Assembly (NCBI GenBank): GCA_021234155.1
Contig: JAJEKV010000027.1
Coordinates: forward strand, 2,847,167 to 2,911,166
DNA length: 64,000 bases
Direction of reading: 5' to 3'
Origin: Isoetes taiwanensis
Lineage: Eukaryota; Streptophyta; Lycopodiopsida; Isoetales; Isoetaceae
The notes under the pieces are model-generated. The model was given only the letters and a program-made list of their open reading frames with translations. It was not told where the DNA came from and made no database searches. The position numbers and the translations under genes are program-made. The first letter of the stretch is position 1, and each line of letters starts with the position of its first letter. Below, in pieces: positions 32,263 through 44,149 of the stretch.

Positions 32263-32900
32263 CATGTTCTAATATTTGTTGGAGTTAGAGATTTTGCAAT
32301 TGCATTGGATACAATTGCAAGTGGCCATGCTTCCTTTGACAGTTTAGCTCTTTCATTTAAGCACATGTATTTATTTCTAAGACTTCTAAAATTTGTCTTG
32401 AAAGGACCAAAACATGCCACACATCTAGTGGTTGCAACTTGTGAGAGGTGTGTGCAGGCAAAAAGAAGGATGCAGAGGCCAATCCCTTTGGAATGTTGGT
32501 TTGCTTGCAAAGATACGTGGGAACTATGGCCATCATATATTTCATTATTAATTAGGTACATTAGATCTAAAATGCTTCAATCAAGCATTAAAAAGTTCAC
32601 GTGGCATCTACGTCTTCTTTTGATAAGCCATAGCAGCACCAGGCCCACAACCAGCCATCAAATTTCTGTCCCTTGGGCGTGTCTCTTTCAAGATATAGTG
32701 GTCATAGATTTTGTGAAGCATCCATCCCAAGTCTTTGAATTTGTTAAATGGAAAAAACAGTAATAAGATATGTAGGATGCATGTAATCTTACATATTGTC
32801 ATGAAAAAGAAACTAAACTTGAAGAAAAATCCTGCCAATGTCTATGCATTCTCATGCATCGTAGGTCTGGAATCATGTCATGGAGGGCTCTCTATGATCC
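32253..32900 (-). pseudogene. pogo/Tigger-like DDE transposase fragment
   Basis: On the minus strand, across two frames, the text gives YDGHSSHVS, then LPAHTSHKLQPLDV, then FGPFKTNFRSLRNKY (32,560-32,350). These are the D-G-H-x-S-H and LPxHTSHxLQPLDVxxFxPxK signatures of DDE_1 (pogo/Jerky-type) transposases. Upstream minus-strand sequence to 32,838 is degraded. There are no terminal repeats and no N-terminal HTH. Confidence 0.7.
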
Positions 32901-33184
32901 ATTACAGAAAAGACCATGAAGAATGGCAGTCAGTCTTGGCCTCATAGGAGAATGATGGCGTCATAGCTGTGTTCTTTGCCGTGATATCATAGGCCCTGCA
33001 ATGAGCCATTAAGGTTCTCTAATGAGCTGTTAGGGTTTAGTTGGGGCTACACCTGATGGCCAAATGAGCCATTTAGGGCATGACATAGCTTTATACCATG
33101 ACACCTCTACCAAAGGTGGGCACCCTCTCATAACACAATCAATAACTTAGTTGCAAAACTCTAAATCAGCTAAAAAGCATATCT

Positions 33185-33910
33185 CTTGATCTTTACCTGG
33201 TGATAGAAGACGTGGTGTCCACATAGACCATGTAGCATGGAACTGGCGTTCCGTACCAATTCCCTGATCTAGGAGCTAAATCCTTGAAAAACAATATTGT
33301 ACGTGGCCTTCCAAAAACGATCTCCAAAAGTTCATGGCCAAAGTGATACACATACATCTTATCAAAAACAAGCTTTTTGAAGACAAATATTAAGGTTATT
33401 AAAGATGCTAAGCATGCCTAGGAGCATCCAACACAACTAAAAGCTAAAGGGTTTTATGTACCTCTTTTGTTAGCTCCGTCTATTCCCAAGCCAAAGCCGT
33501 TCATTTTTTCCACATAGTTCTCATCCACTAATATGATATTCACATGCACGTTATTGTTGAAGATGCCTAGAATAACCCCCGAAGGTAATGCCTCATGTAG
33601 TACTAATAATAGCAGGCAACCTAAGGGGCTAGGTAAGTGGCTCCTTTCCCCACGCCTCTGCAGTTTTGATATAAGAAACCTTCGAAAACCCACCACATTC
33701 ACCCTGAGTACTACAGGATCCCCTACTTCATATTGTATAATGCATAATCGACGGCGGGAAGATGCCAGGGACGACAAAGAAGCCCTTACTCATGCCAAAT
33801 AACACAAGGTGCATTTCAATCTGCACCCTCCAAATGGCCTCAGGTGGCATCAAATGGCATATTCCATCAACCCGCCTCCCACCGGTTTTGTTCTCCAAAA
33901 ATACATACAC
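33185..33910 (-). other. unassigned minus-strand coding remnants
   Basis: Minus-strand segments read MYVFLENKTGGRRVDGICHL...LVLFGMSKGFF (33,910-33,730) and, further on, MYVYHFGHELLEIVFGRP...SGNWYGTPVPCYMVYVDTTS followed by a GTAAAG donor (33,356-33,195). The middle part is frame-shifted. The text looks coding but matches no family that I know. It abuts the start of DUF4602 copy 2 at 33,929. Confidence 0.3.
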
Positions 33911-33928
33911 TAAAAATACAGTACACTA

Positions 33929-35260
33929 AGGTTTAGGTTTCAATATCTCAAAAGCTGCCGATTTTCAGGTGGAATCGCCCATATCGAGTTCCGGGATGAC
34001 ATCAGATATTCTAATAAGAGGAGTGCCAAGGAGTGGAAGCTATTCATGGTGAGTATTTGCCGTTTTCTTATGCATGGTGAGCTTGTTTTCATAGTGATTT
34101 ATTTGATGCAGTCATCAAAGGTCTCACATGTGGTCACGGATGTAAAAGTCCCATTTTCGAAGTATACGGATGACGAAGAAGTTGCAGAGCAGGAATTTCG
34201 AACGACTTTTTGAGAAGTCGATAAGCTGGGTACTTGTTAGATTTTCTCCTTTCGAATGTGCGTGCAGAAAATAAGTAGGATACGGTCTTAGATCTCTAAA
34301 GAAGACAATTACCCATGGTTTGCCATTGTTGTTTCCATGTGGTGTCTGGTCTTGATAGCCGAGGGTTTTAACAAAGCTTAAGTGCGTCACCGTGAATGGA
34401 TTCTTGCAATGCTGTTTGCCAATATCAATGACATTTGAAAAGTGAACAACACTAGATTTCTACTGGAATGTTCCTCTCTTGGAAGCATCATATGCACAAC
34501 CTATCTTTCGAAATAAAATGAATCTGCAGAACAAATAAAACAAATTTTGGCAAATAATTCATAACAAGAGTCTTCTAACATGAACCAAACCTATGCCTGA
34601 TGATGATTGTCTCGCTTTTCTCTTGAGCTCTCTGGCATTTAGAAAGTTTTTAGTATCATTGTTATGACTATAAGTTATTATTTCCTCCAGCGACACAACA
34701 GTATGCCTGGAAGGAGCGTAAAAAGATGGAAGCAAAGAAGGTTGTAGCCCTTGGTCCTAAGGTGTTTTTTGAAAACTTAAAATTAGAATAGTTCGTTGAT
34801 TTTTTTAACATGTTCATCTCTCTCCAGCCTGCAAAAAACATCAAGAGGCCTTATGATATGGGGCGTAGAATGAGAAGGAAGAGGGATGAGATTGAAGTGC
34901 AAAACGACAAGAGGTAAGTGGAAAATGATGATACCCATCTCCTTTTTTTTTTCAAGCTTTATGTTTAGCTAGTTTTTCTACTACCTTAGGATCTGGCTCC
35001 TAGATTGCATCGTCCAAAGCTCAGGAAAAATTTGGATAACAAAGATAAGGGACTGCGTTTCTCAGAAGAAAAGTTTAAAGGGAGTGTGTTGCATATAAGT
35101 CCCATTAATAATATAAAGAAAGAGCCAAGAGGTGGAATTTTGGGTAACATCTTTAGGGCAGAAAGCTCTTCACGACAAAAACAAGGAAAATAAAAAGCAA
35201 ATTGAAAAAGAAAAATAAAAAGGGAAAACGAAGGTGTGAAAGAATACTACACTTTTACGC
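33929..35260 (+). pseudogene. DUF4602 gene, copy 2 (inverted, broken)
   Basis: This copy is collinear with copy 1, with the same exon order and intron positions. Exon 1 (about 33,978-34,048) has lost the ATG (GTGG in its place) and one base after CCCATA. Exon 2 has an in-frame TGA at about 34,212 (TTTTGAGAAGTCG, against FREV in copy 1). Exons 3 and 4 are near 34,692-34,762 and 34,830-34,915. The last exon (about 34,990-35,193) reads intact, with KDKGLRFSEEKFKGSVLHIS and RGGILGNIFRAESSSRQKQG. It is a pseudogene, but it preserves the tail frame lost in copy 1. Homology stops near 35,260. Confidence 0.75.
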
Positions 35261-35278
35261 AAGAAAAATCTGGCGCAC

Positions 35279-35433
35279 TGATGATCATCTTGTTGATGAA
35301 GGACCGTGATCATATTGTTATTATTGTCCTTGTCCTGCAACCAATGAGGGTATGTGTCGCACACTTATGATCATCTTGATGAATGGTCGTGATCAGATTG
35401 TTATTGTCCTTGGTTGTGCGACCAATGATGGTA
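35279..35433. repeat. two-copy direct repeat
   Basis: ATGATCATCTTG(T)TGATGAA, GTCGTGATCA and TTGTTATTGTCCTTG, followed by ACCAATGA(G/T)GGTAT, occur at 35,281 and again at 35,367, about 86 bases apart. Confidence 0.75.
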
Positions 35434-35984
35434 TATGAAAATGTGGTTGGCTGTTTGGGCTCTCGTATTCATAGCTTTTGCCAAGTGACTTGATAAGAAA
35501 CCTGTGTGTATGATGTGGTCTCGCTTTGTTTTCTTTAGAATAAGAATAAGAATAAGAATGGTTTTTTATCAAACTCGTCGTTTTCTAAATAACAAAGATG
35601 GCAGGGCAATTTTCTACTTGCAATCTGGGTATTGTTCTTGGTACAGTCTCATGCATGCTACTTTTATATATGAATCCCACTATGGTCATCTTCATCGAGG
35701 TACCTTCATCTTTATGTTAAGACAACTTTCTTATTATAATATTGTTTTGTTTCACACCAGAAGTTAAGTTAGGATTGTGTTACGGTTTCTAATTGACTAT
35801 TTATTAACTAAAATGTCTTTCAGTCTATTTTGTGTTAGGTTAAATATTTTAAGGGAAACTTAATTTCAAGATCGATACATTAAAATTTGGCTCGAGATCG
35901 AGGTCTCAACGTAGTTTACAGACTTCCTGGAGGTTGAATCGTTGATTCTAGCACTACAGTAGGTGGTCAAATGCTTGCCGAGCG

Positions 35985-36062
35985 ATGGCCGCAAGCGGTC
36001 ATGAGGGTGCCGCTTCACAAACTGCAAGGGAAGATGCCAACGATGACGATTCGCTGAAGCAG
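35985..36062 (+). other. possible first coding exon
   Basis: The ATG at 35,985 opens MAASGHEGAASQTAREDA and NDDDSLKQ, followed directly by the donor GTTAGG at 36,063. The composition (Ala, Gly, Asp) is like that of a real plant N-terminus. No following exon could be identified: a CTGCAG acceptor at about 36,297 leads to a stop after 13 codons. Confidence 0.25.
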
Positions 36063-37050
36063 GTTAGGATTTGCCCTGATGCAAAAGCTACCTCGTCGAA
36101 ACCCTTCATAAATTTTTTTTGCATCACTTTAAAAAAGTTTTGCATTGCATTAATGATTTGGCTAGGGACTTTTTCCTGTGCTGCCCTTTCTATTAACCCA
36201 TTCTGGAACGCAACAATGAATTTTGCTATTAACCCATTCTGGATATGTATATGGCTCTTCATGCACTTCATTGAAAACTAACTTGCCCAACCTGCAGCCT
36301 CCACAATGCTTCCAAACCTGCAAAATTAAGCCCACATGATGTGGTATACTTAGTTCATAGAACATTGTATTTGAAATTTTGGCTATGGGCTCATTGTCTT
36401 TGATACAAGAAGTGGTCATCAAGGAGCATACAACCCATCATGAGTTAGCACATTGTTTGCAGTGGATAAATTCTATGCTGCTAAAGCTATAGTGCCACGA
36501 CTTGTATTATGGACTTCACAACCAAGAGTTCTTTTTGGAAACATATCAATGAACATTTATGCCTATTATAGAGGATGCCTAAAGGTATTTGCCGTCGTGC
36601 ATAATTTGTGTACAGGGATTGCAATAATCCTCTGATAATTTGTTGTTTAAGGTCAAAAGTCATATATAGATGATGGTTGGCTGGAACCCTTAGATGCATC
36701 TCATAGTAGGTGCCTCCCTTGTCTAATAGGAATGCTAATTCGCTTGTGTTGCTCTTTAACTTTCCCTCTACAGTCTTATCTTGGAAAATAATGCTGAACC
36801 TTTTAAACTATATGGGGGGAAGAAGTTGGACTTGTTGTGCCTAATGCTTGTTTCCAATGAATTCGATAGAGATGATCAGAATTAAGATTTCAGATTTCAT
36901 ACTCCCATCATGGGCATATAAAAGAACCCAACATACATATTCCATTTCCTTTATTGATTAGATTATTACAAAATATTGTAGATCAATGCAAAGAAGCTTT
37001 GACATTTTAGCAATGTGCTTGACGGAGCACACCAGCACACCGCACTCAAT
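36063..37050. other. no recognisable gene
   Basis: A plus-strand stretch near 36,460-36,590 (VDKFYAAKAIVPRLVLW, ISMNIYAYYRGCLK) looks coding-like behind a TTTGCAG acceptor, but I cannot place it. The rest is AT-rich spacer. Confidence 0.3.
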
Positions 37051-37054
37051 CGTC

Positions 37055-37200
37055 ATTTTGCAATATAAAAGGCATTTGTCTTGGAATGAAGCATTGTAAT
37101 TCAAAGGCATTCATGTTGCAATATAAAAGACATTTGTTTTGAAATGACGCATTGTAATTCAAAGGCATTTGTCTTGAATGAAGCATTGAAATTCAAAGAA
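37055..37200. repeat. three-copy tandem repeat
   Basis: Units of about 50 bases built from GGCATTTGTCTTGGAATGAA, GCATTGTAATTCAAA and GCAATATAAAA occur three times. Confidence 0.8.
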
Positions 37201-37245
37201 AACAAGGTGCTACGCACGGAGGGTTGCCCTCCATGGCCGGAGGTT

Positions 37246-37316
37246 GAAGTGGCTTAAATCATACTTGAAAGTCACGTTTTTACAATCAATGAAAATTGCT
37301 ATCTTTAAACATTGAC
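37246..37316 (+). repeat. direct repeat flanking the CACTA-like element (left)
   Basis: GAAGTGGCTTAAATCATA, TTGAAAGTCA and AATTGCTA segments recur in the same order and strand at 43,735-43,806, on the other side of the element. The repeats lie 27 and 173 bases outside the element ends, so this is not the target duplication. Confidence 0.75.
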
Positions 37317-38218
37317 ATTTTGTGTTGGTGATGGTACCCATTCACAACAAGAAAAGGGTCATTTAGCGACGTCTATAGCGACGTCTGAGCGACATCTATG
37401 CGACGCCCCGACCGCCGCCGCACGCATCGCCGTTGCGTTAGACATCGCCGCGATCGCACGCGGCGTCGCGATGCGCGACGTCGGCGTCGCCGCCAGACGC
37501 CGAGCGACGCGGACTCGACGTCGCTTCAGACGTCACGCGTGACGGACGCCGCTCGCGGCGTGGTGTACGAAAAAAAATTAAAAAAAATTAAAAAAATTAA
37601 AAAATTAAAAAAATTAAAAAAAAAAAAAAAAAAAAAGAATTTTAATAGTTAATTACAATATCATATACAAGAGGCAAGAGGCGAGTAGTGGCTATCTTTA
37701 CGTGTTCCCTGTTAGGGGAAAACCCGTATAGCCAATTCTATAACAATACGACCAATATTAGACAATGACATTTGTTTGCTTGAAGTTGCCTTTGGCAAAT
37801 TGTGAGGCGAGATGTTTTTCTTGGAATCCTTTGCACGCTCAAAAATACAACATGACAAGTTAAATGTCTTATTTCAATTGAACGAATGGCAACAAATAAC
37901 AAATACCTTGATATCTTCCTTATGGACATTAAGTGGTTTAGGGACCTTTGACCAATCGCCTCCCAATTTTTGGCATTCGACTTCAATTTTGCAATCACTC
38001 TTTGCCTTTTCTATAAATCGATAGATTAACACAAAACAAAAGAATAAAAATAAGACTATGACTAGGTCATGTACCTTCTTTTTCGGGCGGCTCCCCATCA
38101 TCGAAATGAGCCCTTCCAAATCTGGATTAGTTTGATTAAAAGCTAGAGTTGGCTAACATAGGCTTTAGGATTATAAGCTAGATTTGGCCACCTCTACCTA
38201 AGAATTACAAGAAAAGTC

Positions 38219-38499
38219 GACTTGGACCCGAACACTGGGTCGCCTCCACTGTAGTGGAGCCTACCGTGTTCCCTTGAACAAGCCACTACAATTTTATTTT
38301 AAACCTAAAAATAACAAGTGGTCAGGACTTGAACCCGCACGCCCCTCTCCACTCTAGGTGGAGCCGGCCGCGTCCCTTGAACAAGCCACTCCTTAACCTA
38401 GGAAAAATATATGATCGTAGTGAAGTGGACTTCAACCCGGTACATGGTCCTCCCCACTCTAGGTGGAGCCTAATCTGCGTTCTTGAACAAGCCACTCCA
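38219..38499. repeat. three-copy 115-bp tandem repeat
   Basis: Each unit has a GGACTTGAACCCG-like start, CCACTCTAGGTGGAGCC (CCACTGTAGTGGAGCC in the first) and a CTTGAACAAGCCACT end. Copies begin near 38,221, 38,325 and 38,425, inside the CACTA-like element. Confidence 0.8.
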
Positions 38500-38629
38500 T
38501 CCATCAATTTTTTAACCTACTTAAAATTATAAAAATAAAATGCAAGTGCGATCAACTTACCAAAAGAAGGACGTGTGTAACAAGATCCTCGACGGGTCCA
38601 AATCAAATAGAAAGCAACAAAGAGTTAGA

Positions 38630-38975
38630 AGAATAGGAAGAACAACGAAAAAAAAAAGATCAAGAAGAAACAAAAAAAAAAAAAGAAGATGAAGAAATAG
38701 TAAAACAAGAAAGAAAAAAAAAAAATGAATGAATCAAAGAAGAAGAGAAGGGTGGGAGAAAGAAGAGAAGGGGAAAGAGGAGAAAAAGAAATTAGGGAAA
38801 GAAAGAGAAGAATGGAAGAAATAAGAGAATGAAATGGAAGAAGATAGAAGAATGGAAGAATGGAAGAGTGAAATGAGGGAAGAATCAAGAAAGAAATGAA
38901 GAAAGAAGGAAAAAGAAGAAGAATGAAGAAACAAGAAGAAGAAAAAGAAGGAAAGAGATAGAAAAAAAAAAAAAA
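38630..38975. repeat. purine-rich GAA/AAG tract
   Basis: About 340 bases are almost only A and G on the plus strand (AAGAAGAA, GGAAGAATGG). The Phe/Ser-rich minus-strand ORFs here follow from this composition. Confidence 0.85.
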
Positions 38976-39154
38976 TTGAAATCTACACTAAATCATTCAA
39001 TCCAAAACCATTCAATCCAAAACCATGATCTACTAACCTTAAAAAGAGTGCTTGCAAGTCGCTCAAGGTCGATACCAAGATCGCCCAAAATAGTCGATAG
39101 AAGGAAGCCTAGGAATGGTCCCTAAAAAGACGGCCCGCGGGATCAGAAAAAGCA

Positions 39155-39313
39155 CCTGGCGTCGCGATGCGACGCCGCGACGTCAAGATGCGACGTAATT
39201 TTGAAATCGTGATATACGATTTCAAAATCGATATATACGATTTCAAAATCGTATATACGGTTTAACGTCGCGATGCGACGCGTCCGCTGACGATTTTTGT
39301 TATAGCGACGCCT
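39155..39313. repeat. internal GCGACG block with ACGATTTCAAAATCG
   Basis: GCGTCGCGATGCGACG-type repeats like those of the element ends recur here, with three copies of the palindromic ACGATTTCAAAATCGT core between them. This may be an end of a nested or older CACTA relative. Confidence 0.55.
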
Positions 39314-39504
39314 AACACTTTTAATTTTTGGTGCCTTTTTTCATCCGATGGTCATGAAAGTTTGTCCTTATGCTAATTTGGACATTCCCGAGCCATATAT
39401 GCAGTCAAAATCACATTCGGATTTAACCAATCTTCTATTGCTACTACTTACGAATGTAAGCTGGATGTTTGAGCCCGGGGAGGCATGTCCGAGCCCGGGT
39501 GGCG

Positions 39505-42500
39505 GTTTGATAAGTTCTCCCGGACGGATGTTGGATTTTTTTTTTTGCCCTTATCGAACGAGGGCCCTTGAACGGGATTCAACGGTTGGATAGGGGAACC
39601 GAGATCCGTGAGTGTGGTCTTTAGCGTATGGCCCCCGGGAGCCGCCGCCAGAAAGGTCGCCTTTGAAACTTTTGGGGCTCGCCTCCCCGGGTTCGAACTC
39701 TCCCCTCTAATGAGGCGGCCTTGCAAGGTCCCGGCCTTGTCCGACTTGGGCAAGTGTGCCACCGCTGCCCAACAACAAAGCTGTTGCCCTGACCGCTCTA
39801 ATGCAAACACTTTGATTTAAACCTTGTCCGTAAATTTTGAAAACTGGGCTCAGATGTTGGCGATGACTTAGGAAGCCTGCCGACAAAAAAATCAGAATTT
39901 AATTCCGCACTATGCATTAATTATGAATTTATGAATGTCTTGCTACCGCAAAAGTCGCCTTTTACTTCTAACCGCCACAACGGGAGGAGTACAGATCCAA
40001 ACTCCATTCCGCCGGGCCCTTGCTTCGCTTCTCAATCGTGATCTTATCGCCAAGTCCCAAGTGTAAAAGACCAAAACTCGCACCCCAAAACGCAAACCCC
40101 GCTAGAACCCGACAACTCATAGGGTCTAGGTTTCGGAGGCTCTATCCTTGTCAGATTCGACTAGGACCTTGCGCCGTATCTTGACGTGAGGGGGGGGTGT
40201 TGACGCCGAGCATGGACCCTAAAACCACCCGAAGCGCCTTTTGCCCCAAAAGTCCTCTCCCGGCGTGCCCCTCGGCGACGGACGGGCAACTTCCCCTCTC
40301 CTGAATCATGATTCGCTCGCCAATGGACTCGAACGCCGACATTGCCCCGGGGACCAAGTTTCGTGGCCAGAAGACCACCCCTTCTCGAGGAAGCGTCAAA
40401 CTATCTCATGTCCAACACACTCGTAGTCAATTGGCCTAGGAGGTGGCTGTCGAATACTGCAACGTAGGGCGTAAGTGTTTCTTTCTTCTGCAAAACTGAC
40501 CGCAACTTGGTCTCTAGGGTAATTTTGGCCTTCCTGACGATGTGGCGAAAGTCGAATCGCCATTCCGAGCCTCCGCAATGTCCGAATGACAAAACACTTT
40601 GGTTTCTACACCCGGCCGACCGCAGAACGCCATGTTTGATAAGTTCTCCTGACGGATGTTGGATTTTTTGGACCTTATCGAGCCAGGGCCCTTGAACGGG
40701 ATTCAACTGGCCGGATAGGGGAACCGAGATCCGGAGTGTGGTCTTTAGCGCACGACCCCTGGGAGCCGCCAGAAAGGCTACGCTTCTGAAATTTTTTGGG
40801 GCTCGCCTCTTGGGGTTCTGGACTCTCTCCTCTAATGAGTCGGCCTTGCAAGGTCCTGGCCTTGTTTGACTTGGGCAAGTGTGCCAGCCTCCTGCTCAAC
40901 AACAAAGCGCCCTGACCGCTCTAATGCAAACACTTTGATCTAAACCTTGTCCGTAAATTTTGAAAACCGGCCTCGTAGATGTTGGCGATGACTTAGGAAG
41001 CCTCACGACAAAAAATCAGAATTTAATTCCGTACTATGCATTAATTACAAATTTATGAATGTCTTGCTACCGCAAAGCCGCCTTTTACTTCTAACCGCCA
41101 CAACGGAGGAGTACGATCCAAACTCCATTCCGCCGCCTCCCCTTGCTTCGCGTTCTCAATCGTGATCTTATCGCCAAGTCCCAAGAGCAAAAGACCAAAA
41201 CTCGGACCCAAAACGCAAACCCCGCTAGAACCCGCAACTCATAGGGTTTACGCTTCGTAGGCTCTATCCTTGTCGATTCGACTAGGACCTTGGGCCGTAT
41301 CTTGACGTAGAGGGGGGTGTTGACGCCGTGAGCACTGGACCCTAAAAACCATCCGAAGCAGCTTGCCCCAAAAGTCCTCTCCCCGAAGGCCCCGGGCGAC
41401 GGACGGGCAACTTCCCTTCTCCCAATCGCGATTCGCTCTCGCCAATGGACTCGAACGCCGACATTGCCCCGGGGACCAAGTTTCGCGGGCCGTAAGACCA
41501 CCCCTTCTCGAGGAAGCGCCAAACTATCTCATGTCCAACACACCGTGAGTCAATTGGCCTAGGAGGTGGTCATCGAATCACCGCAACGTAGGGCGAAGTG
41601 TTTTTTATTTTGCAAAACCGACCGCGCAACTTGGTCTCTAGGGTAATTTCGCCTCCCTGACGATGTGGCGAAGTCGAATCACCATTCCGAGCCTCCGCAA
41701 TGTCCGAATGACAAAACACTTTGGTTTCTACACCTGGCCGACCGCAGAACGCCAGCGGTTTGATAAGTTCTCCTGACGGATGTTGGATTTTTGGACCTTA
41801 TCGAGCCGGGCCTTTGAACGAAGGGATTCAAATCTGGCCGATAGGGGAACCAAGATCCGGAGTGTGGTCTTTAGCGCACGGCCCCCTGGGAGCCGCCAGA
41901 AAGGCTACCTCGGAAATTTTTTGGGGCTCGCCTCTTGGGGTTCTGGACTCTCCCCTCTAATGAGGCGGCCTTGCAAGGTCCCCGCCTTGTTTGACTTGGG
42001 CAAGTGTGCCAGCTCGCTGCCCAACAACAAAGCTGCCTCGACCGCTTCTAATGCAAACACTTTGATCTAAACCTTGTCCGAAATTTTGAAAACCGGCCTC
42101 AGTATGTTGGCGATGACTTAGGAAGCCTGGCGACAAAAAATCAGAATTTAATTCCGTACTATGCATTAATTACAAATTTATGAATGTCTTGCTACTGCAA
42201 AAGTCGCCCCTTTATACGCCACAACGGAGGAGTACGATCCAAACTCCATTCCGCTGGTTCTCGAACCTTGCTTGCGCCCGGCTTCTCGTGATCTTATCTG
42301 GCCAAGTCCCAAGTGCAAAAGGCCAAAACTTCGGCACCCAAAACGCAAAACCCCTGCTAGAACCCGCAACTCATAGGGTTTACGTTTGAGGCTCTATCCT
42401 TGTCGATTCAACTAGGACCTTGCGCCGTGTCTTGACGTAGGGGGGGTGTTGACGCCAGCACATACCCTAAAACCATCCGGAAGCGGCTTGCCCCAAAAGT

Positions 42501-42720
42501 CCTCTCCCGGCGGCCCCGGGCGACGGACGGGCAACTTCCCTCTCCGAATCGGATTCGGCTCGCCAATGGACTCCTAACGCCGACACATTGCCCCTCGGGA
42601 CCAAGTTTCGTGGCCGTAAGACCACCCCTTCTCGAGGAAGCGTCAAACTATCTCATGTCCAACACACTCAGAGTCAATTGGCCTAGGAGGTGGTCAGCCG
42701 AATCTTGCTATGCATTAATT
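39505..42720. repeat. array of 1.13-kb repeats
   Basis: GTTTGATAAGTTCTCC marks unit starts at 39,505, 40,634 and 41,758 (periods of 1,129 and 1,124). Shared landmarks include TGATGTTGGCGATGACTTAG-like, TATGCATTAATTA and GACGGACGGGCAACTTCC. A fourth, rearranged part is seen at 42,710-43,240. Units differ mainly by small changes at CTG/CAG-like sites. No ORF is conserved across the units. Each carries a GGTTCGAACTC/GGTTCTGGACTC stretch that superficially resembles a tRNA B box. Confidence 0.8.
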
Positions 42721-43734
42721 AATTCCTTACTATGCATTAATTCAATTTATGAATGTCTTGCTACGCCCAACAACAAAATGCCTAGACCGCTCCAATGCTA
42801 CCTATTTGATCGAACTTTATCCTGAAATTCTAAAAATTTGCCTGTATGATGGGGATGACCTAGGAAGCGAAATGACAAAAATCAGAATTTAATTCCATAC
42901 CATGCATTAATTACGAATTTATAAAGCGTAATGCGAAAAGAACGCATAACTAAAAAATTCTCGCGATCGAAAAAGGTGGAATTTTGACAAGCGGTGCAAC
43001 GCGTGCGGCAAGGGACATGAGAAAAATATTTCACTAGGATATGCAAAGTTGGTGCACGATGAAATAGCTCCGAAGTCTTCCGTGAGCTCACATGTCGCCA
43101 CAAAAGTTCTCTTTACGAAGGCCCCCGGCGATGGACGAGCAATTTCCCCTCTCCAAAACCATGATTTGGCTCTTCCAATGGACCTGAATATCGACATTAC
43201 CCCGGGGACCAACTTTCGCGGGCCGAAGACCACCCTTTGTTCTCCAAAAGAACAAAGTACACTAGACGCCCACACGCCGCCAGCATCACGCCACGCGACG
43301 TCACGCGCTCACGCGACGCCACGCCGCACGCCGACGCCACGCCGCCGCGACGCGCGACACCCGCCGCCCACCCTCCGCGCAAGCGCCCACCGGCGTGTGA
43401 CCGCCACGCCACGGTGTCGACGTCGCGACGAGACGCCGCGACGCCGACGCGATACCGCGACGCGGACGCCGCATTGACGCCGCATGGTCACGCGCACTGG
43501 CGCACGCCACGCGACTCGACGCCGCAAGCCCACGTCGCTAAATGTCCATTCTCTTGTTGTGATTTGCATCGGTAACTCCTCCTTTGATGTTGAGGTCTTC
43601 CTGGACTAGGATTCAACAGGACACATGGACTTTGGGGTTTGAGTGTAACGTATTGGTCTTTGGTGCTGGAAAAAGGATGGCAGAAGCAAAAGGAGAAGTC
43701 TAATGGAGGCGAGAATGGAAATGCATGTTTCGTG

Positions 43735-43806
43735 AAGTGGCTTAAATCATAGTTGAAAGTCATGTTTTGACGATCAATTCAAATTGCTACTTCTAGACAA
43801 TAGAGT
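43735..43806 (+). repeat. direct repeat flanking the CACTA-like element (right)
   Basis: Mate of the block at 37,246-37,316. It suggests that the element inserted into, or recombined within, an older local duplication. Confidence 0.75.
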
Positions 43807-43831
43807 ACTTGATACCATAACTTTATTAATA

Positions 43832-44060
43832 GCATGAAATACATGGGAGTAGTTGATACTTGATAACATACGCAACAATGTATGAAGAATCAAAATAGAG
43901 AAATAAGAAGGGGAGGGGGTGCAAAAGAACTTAAGAACTGTGAATTGTTTTGACTGTTAATTTTGTTCAGGGTACGAAGAAAGAACTCGATATTTTAAAT
44001 TGAAGAAGGTTGCTATGAATTTAATAGCATGAAATACATGGAAGTTGCAAGCAAAGTAAA
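43832..44060. repeat. short direct repeat
   Basis: TAATAGCATGAAATACATGG occurs at about 43,829 and about 44,023. I see no gene between the CACTA-like element and the Helitron fragment. Confidence 0.6.
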
Positions 44061-44149
44061 GCTGCTTAAAAATGCAAAGGTTTGCCTTTTGTTGCTCAAT
44101 AATTATGAATCGTGTTCTGAGCCTAGGCCCTGTCGAACGTGCATTTACC

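Larger units (their letters stand above)
37343..43561. mobile_element. CACTA-like element, non-autonomous, 6.2 kb
   Basis: The left terminus CACAACAAGAAAAGGGTCAT, then TTAGCGACG (37,343), pairs with the right terminus. That one reads inward on the minus strand as CACAACAAGAGAATGGACAT, then TTAGCGACG (43,561). Both are flanked by ATT (37,340-37,342 and 43,562-43,564), the 3-bp duplication typical of CACTA/En-Spm. The CACAACAAGAAAA start is a variant of the plant CACTACAAGAAAA end. GCGACGTC-type repeats fill the sub-terminal regions (37,365-37,560 and 43,256-43,545), as expected for transposase binding. No transposase ORF is present. The interior is an AT stretch, a 38.2-38.5 kb repeat, a purine tract and a large 1.1-kb repeat array. 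Confidence 0.75.

Noticed and set aside
38625-38934. Phe/Ser-rich hydrophobic ORFs that look like membrane proteins
   Set aside because: They are translations of a purine/pyrimidine tract without start context or conservation.
39690-39705. B-box-like GGTTCGAACTC as a tRNA or SINE in the 1.13-kb repeat
   Set aside because: No A box at the right distance, and the motif is not kept in the other units.
43197-43575. Arg/Ala-rich overlapping ORFs on both strands
   Set aside because: They come from the GC-rich CGACG sub-terminal repeats of the CACTA-like element, with open frames in all phases.
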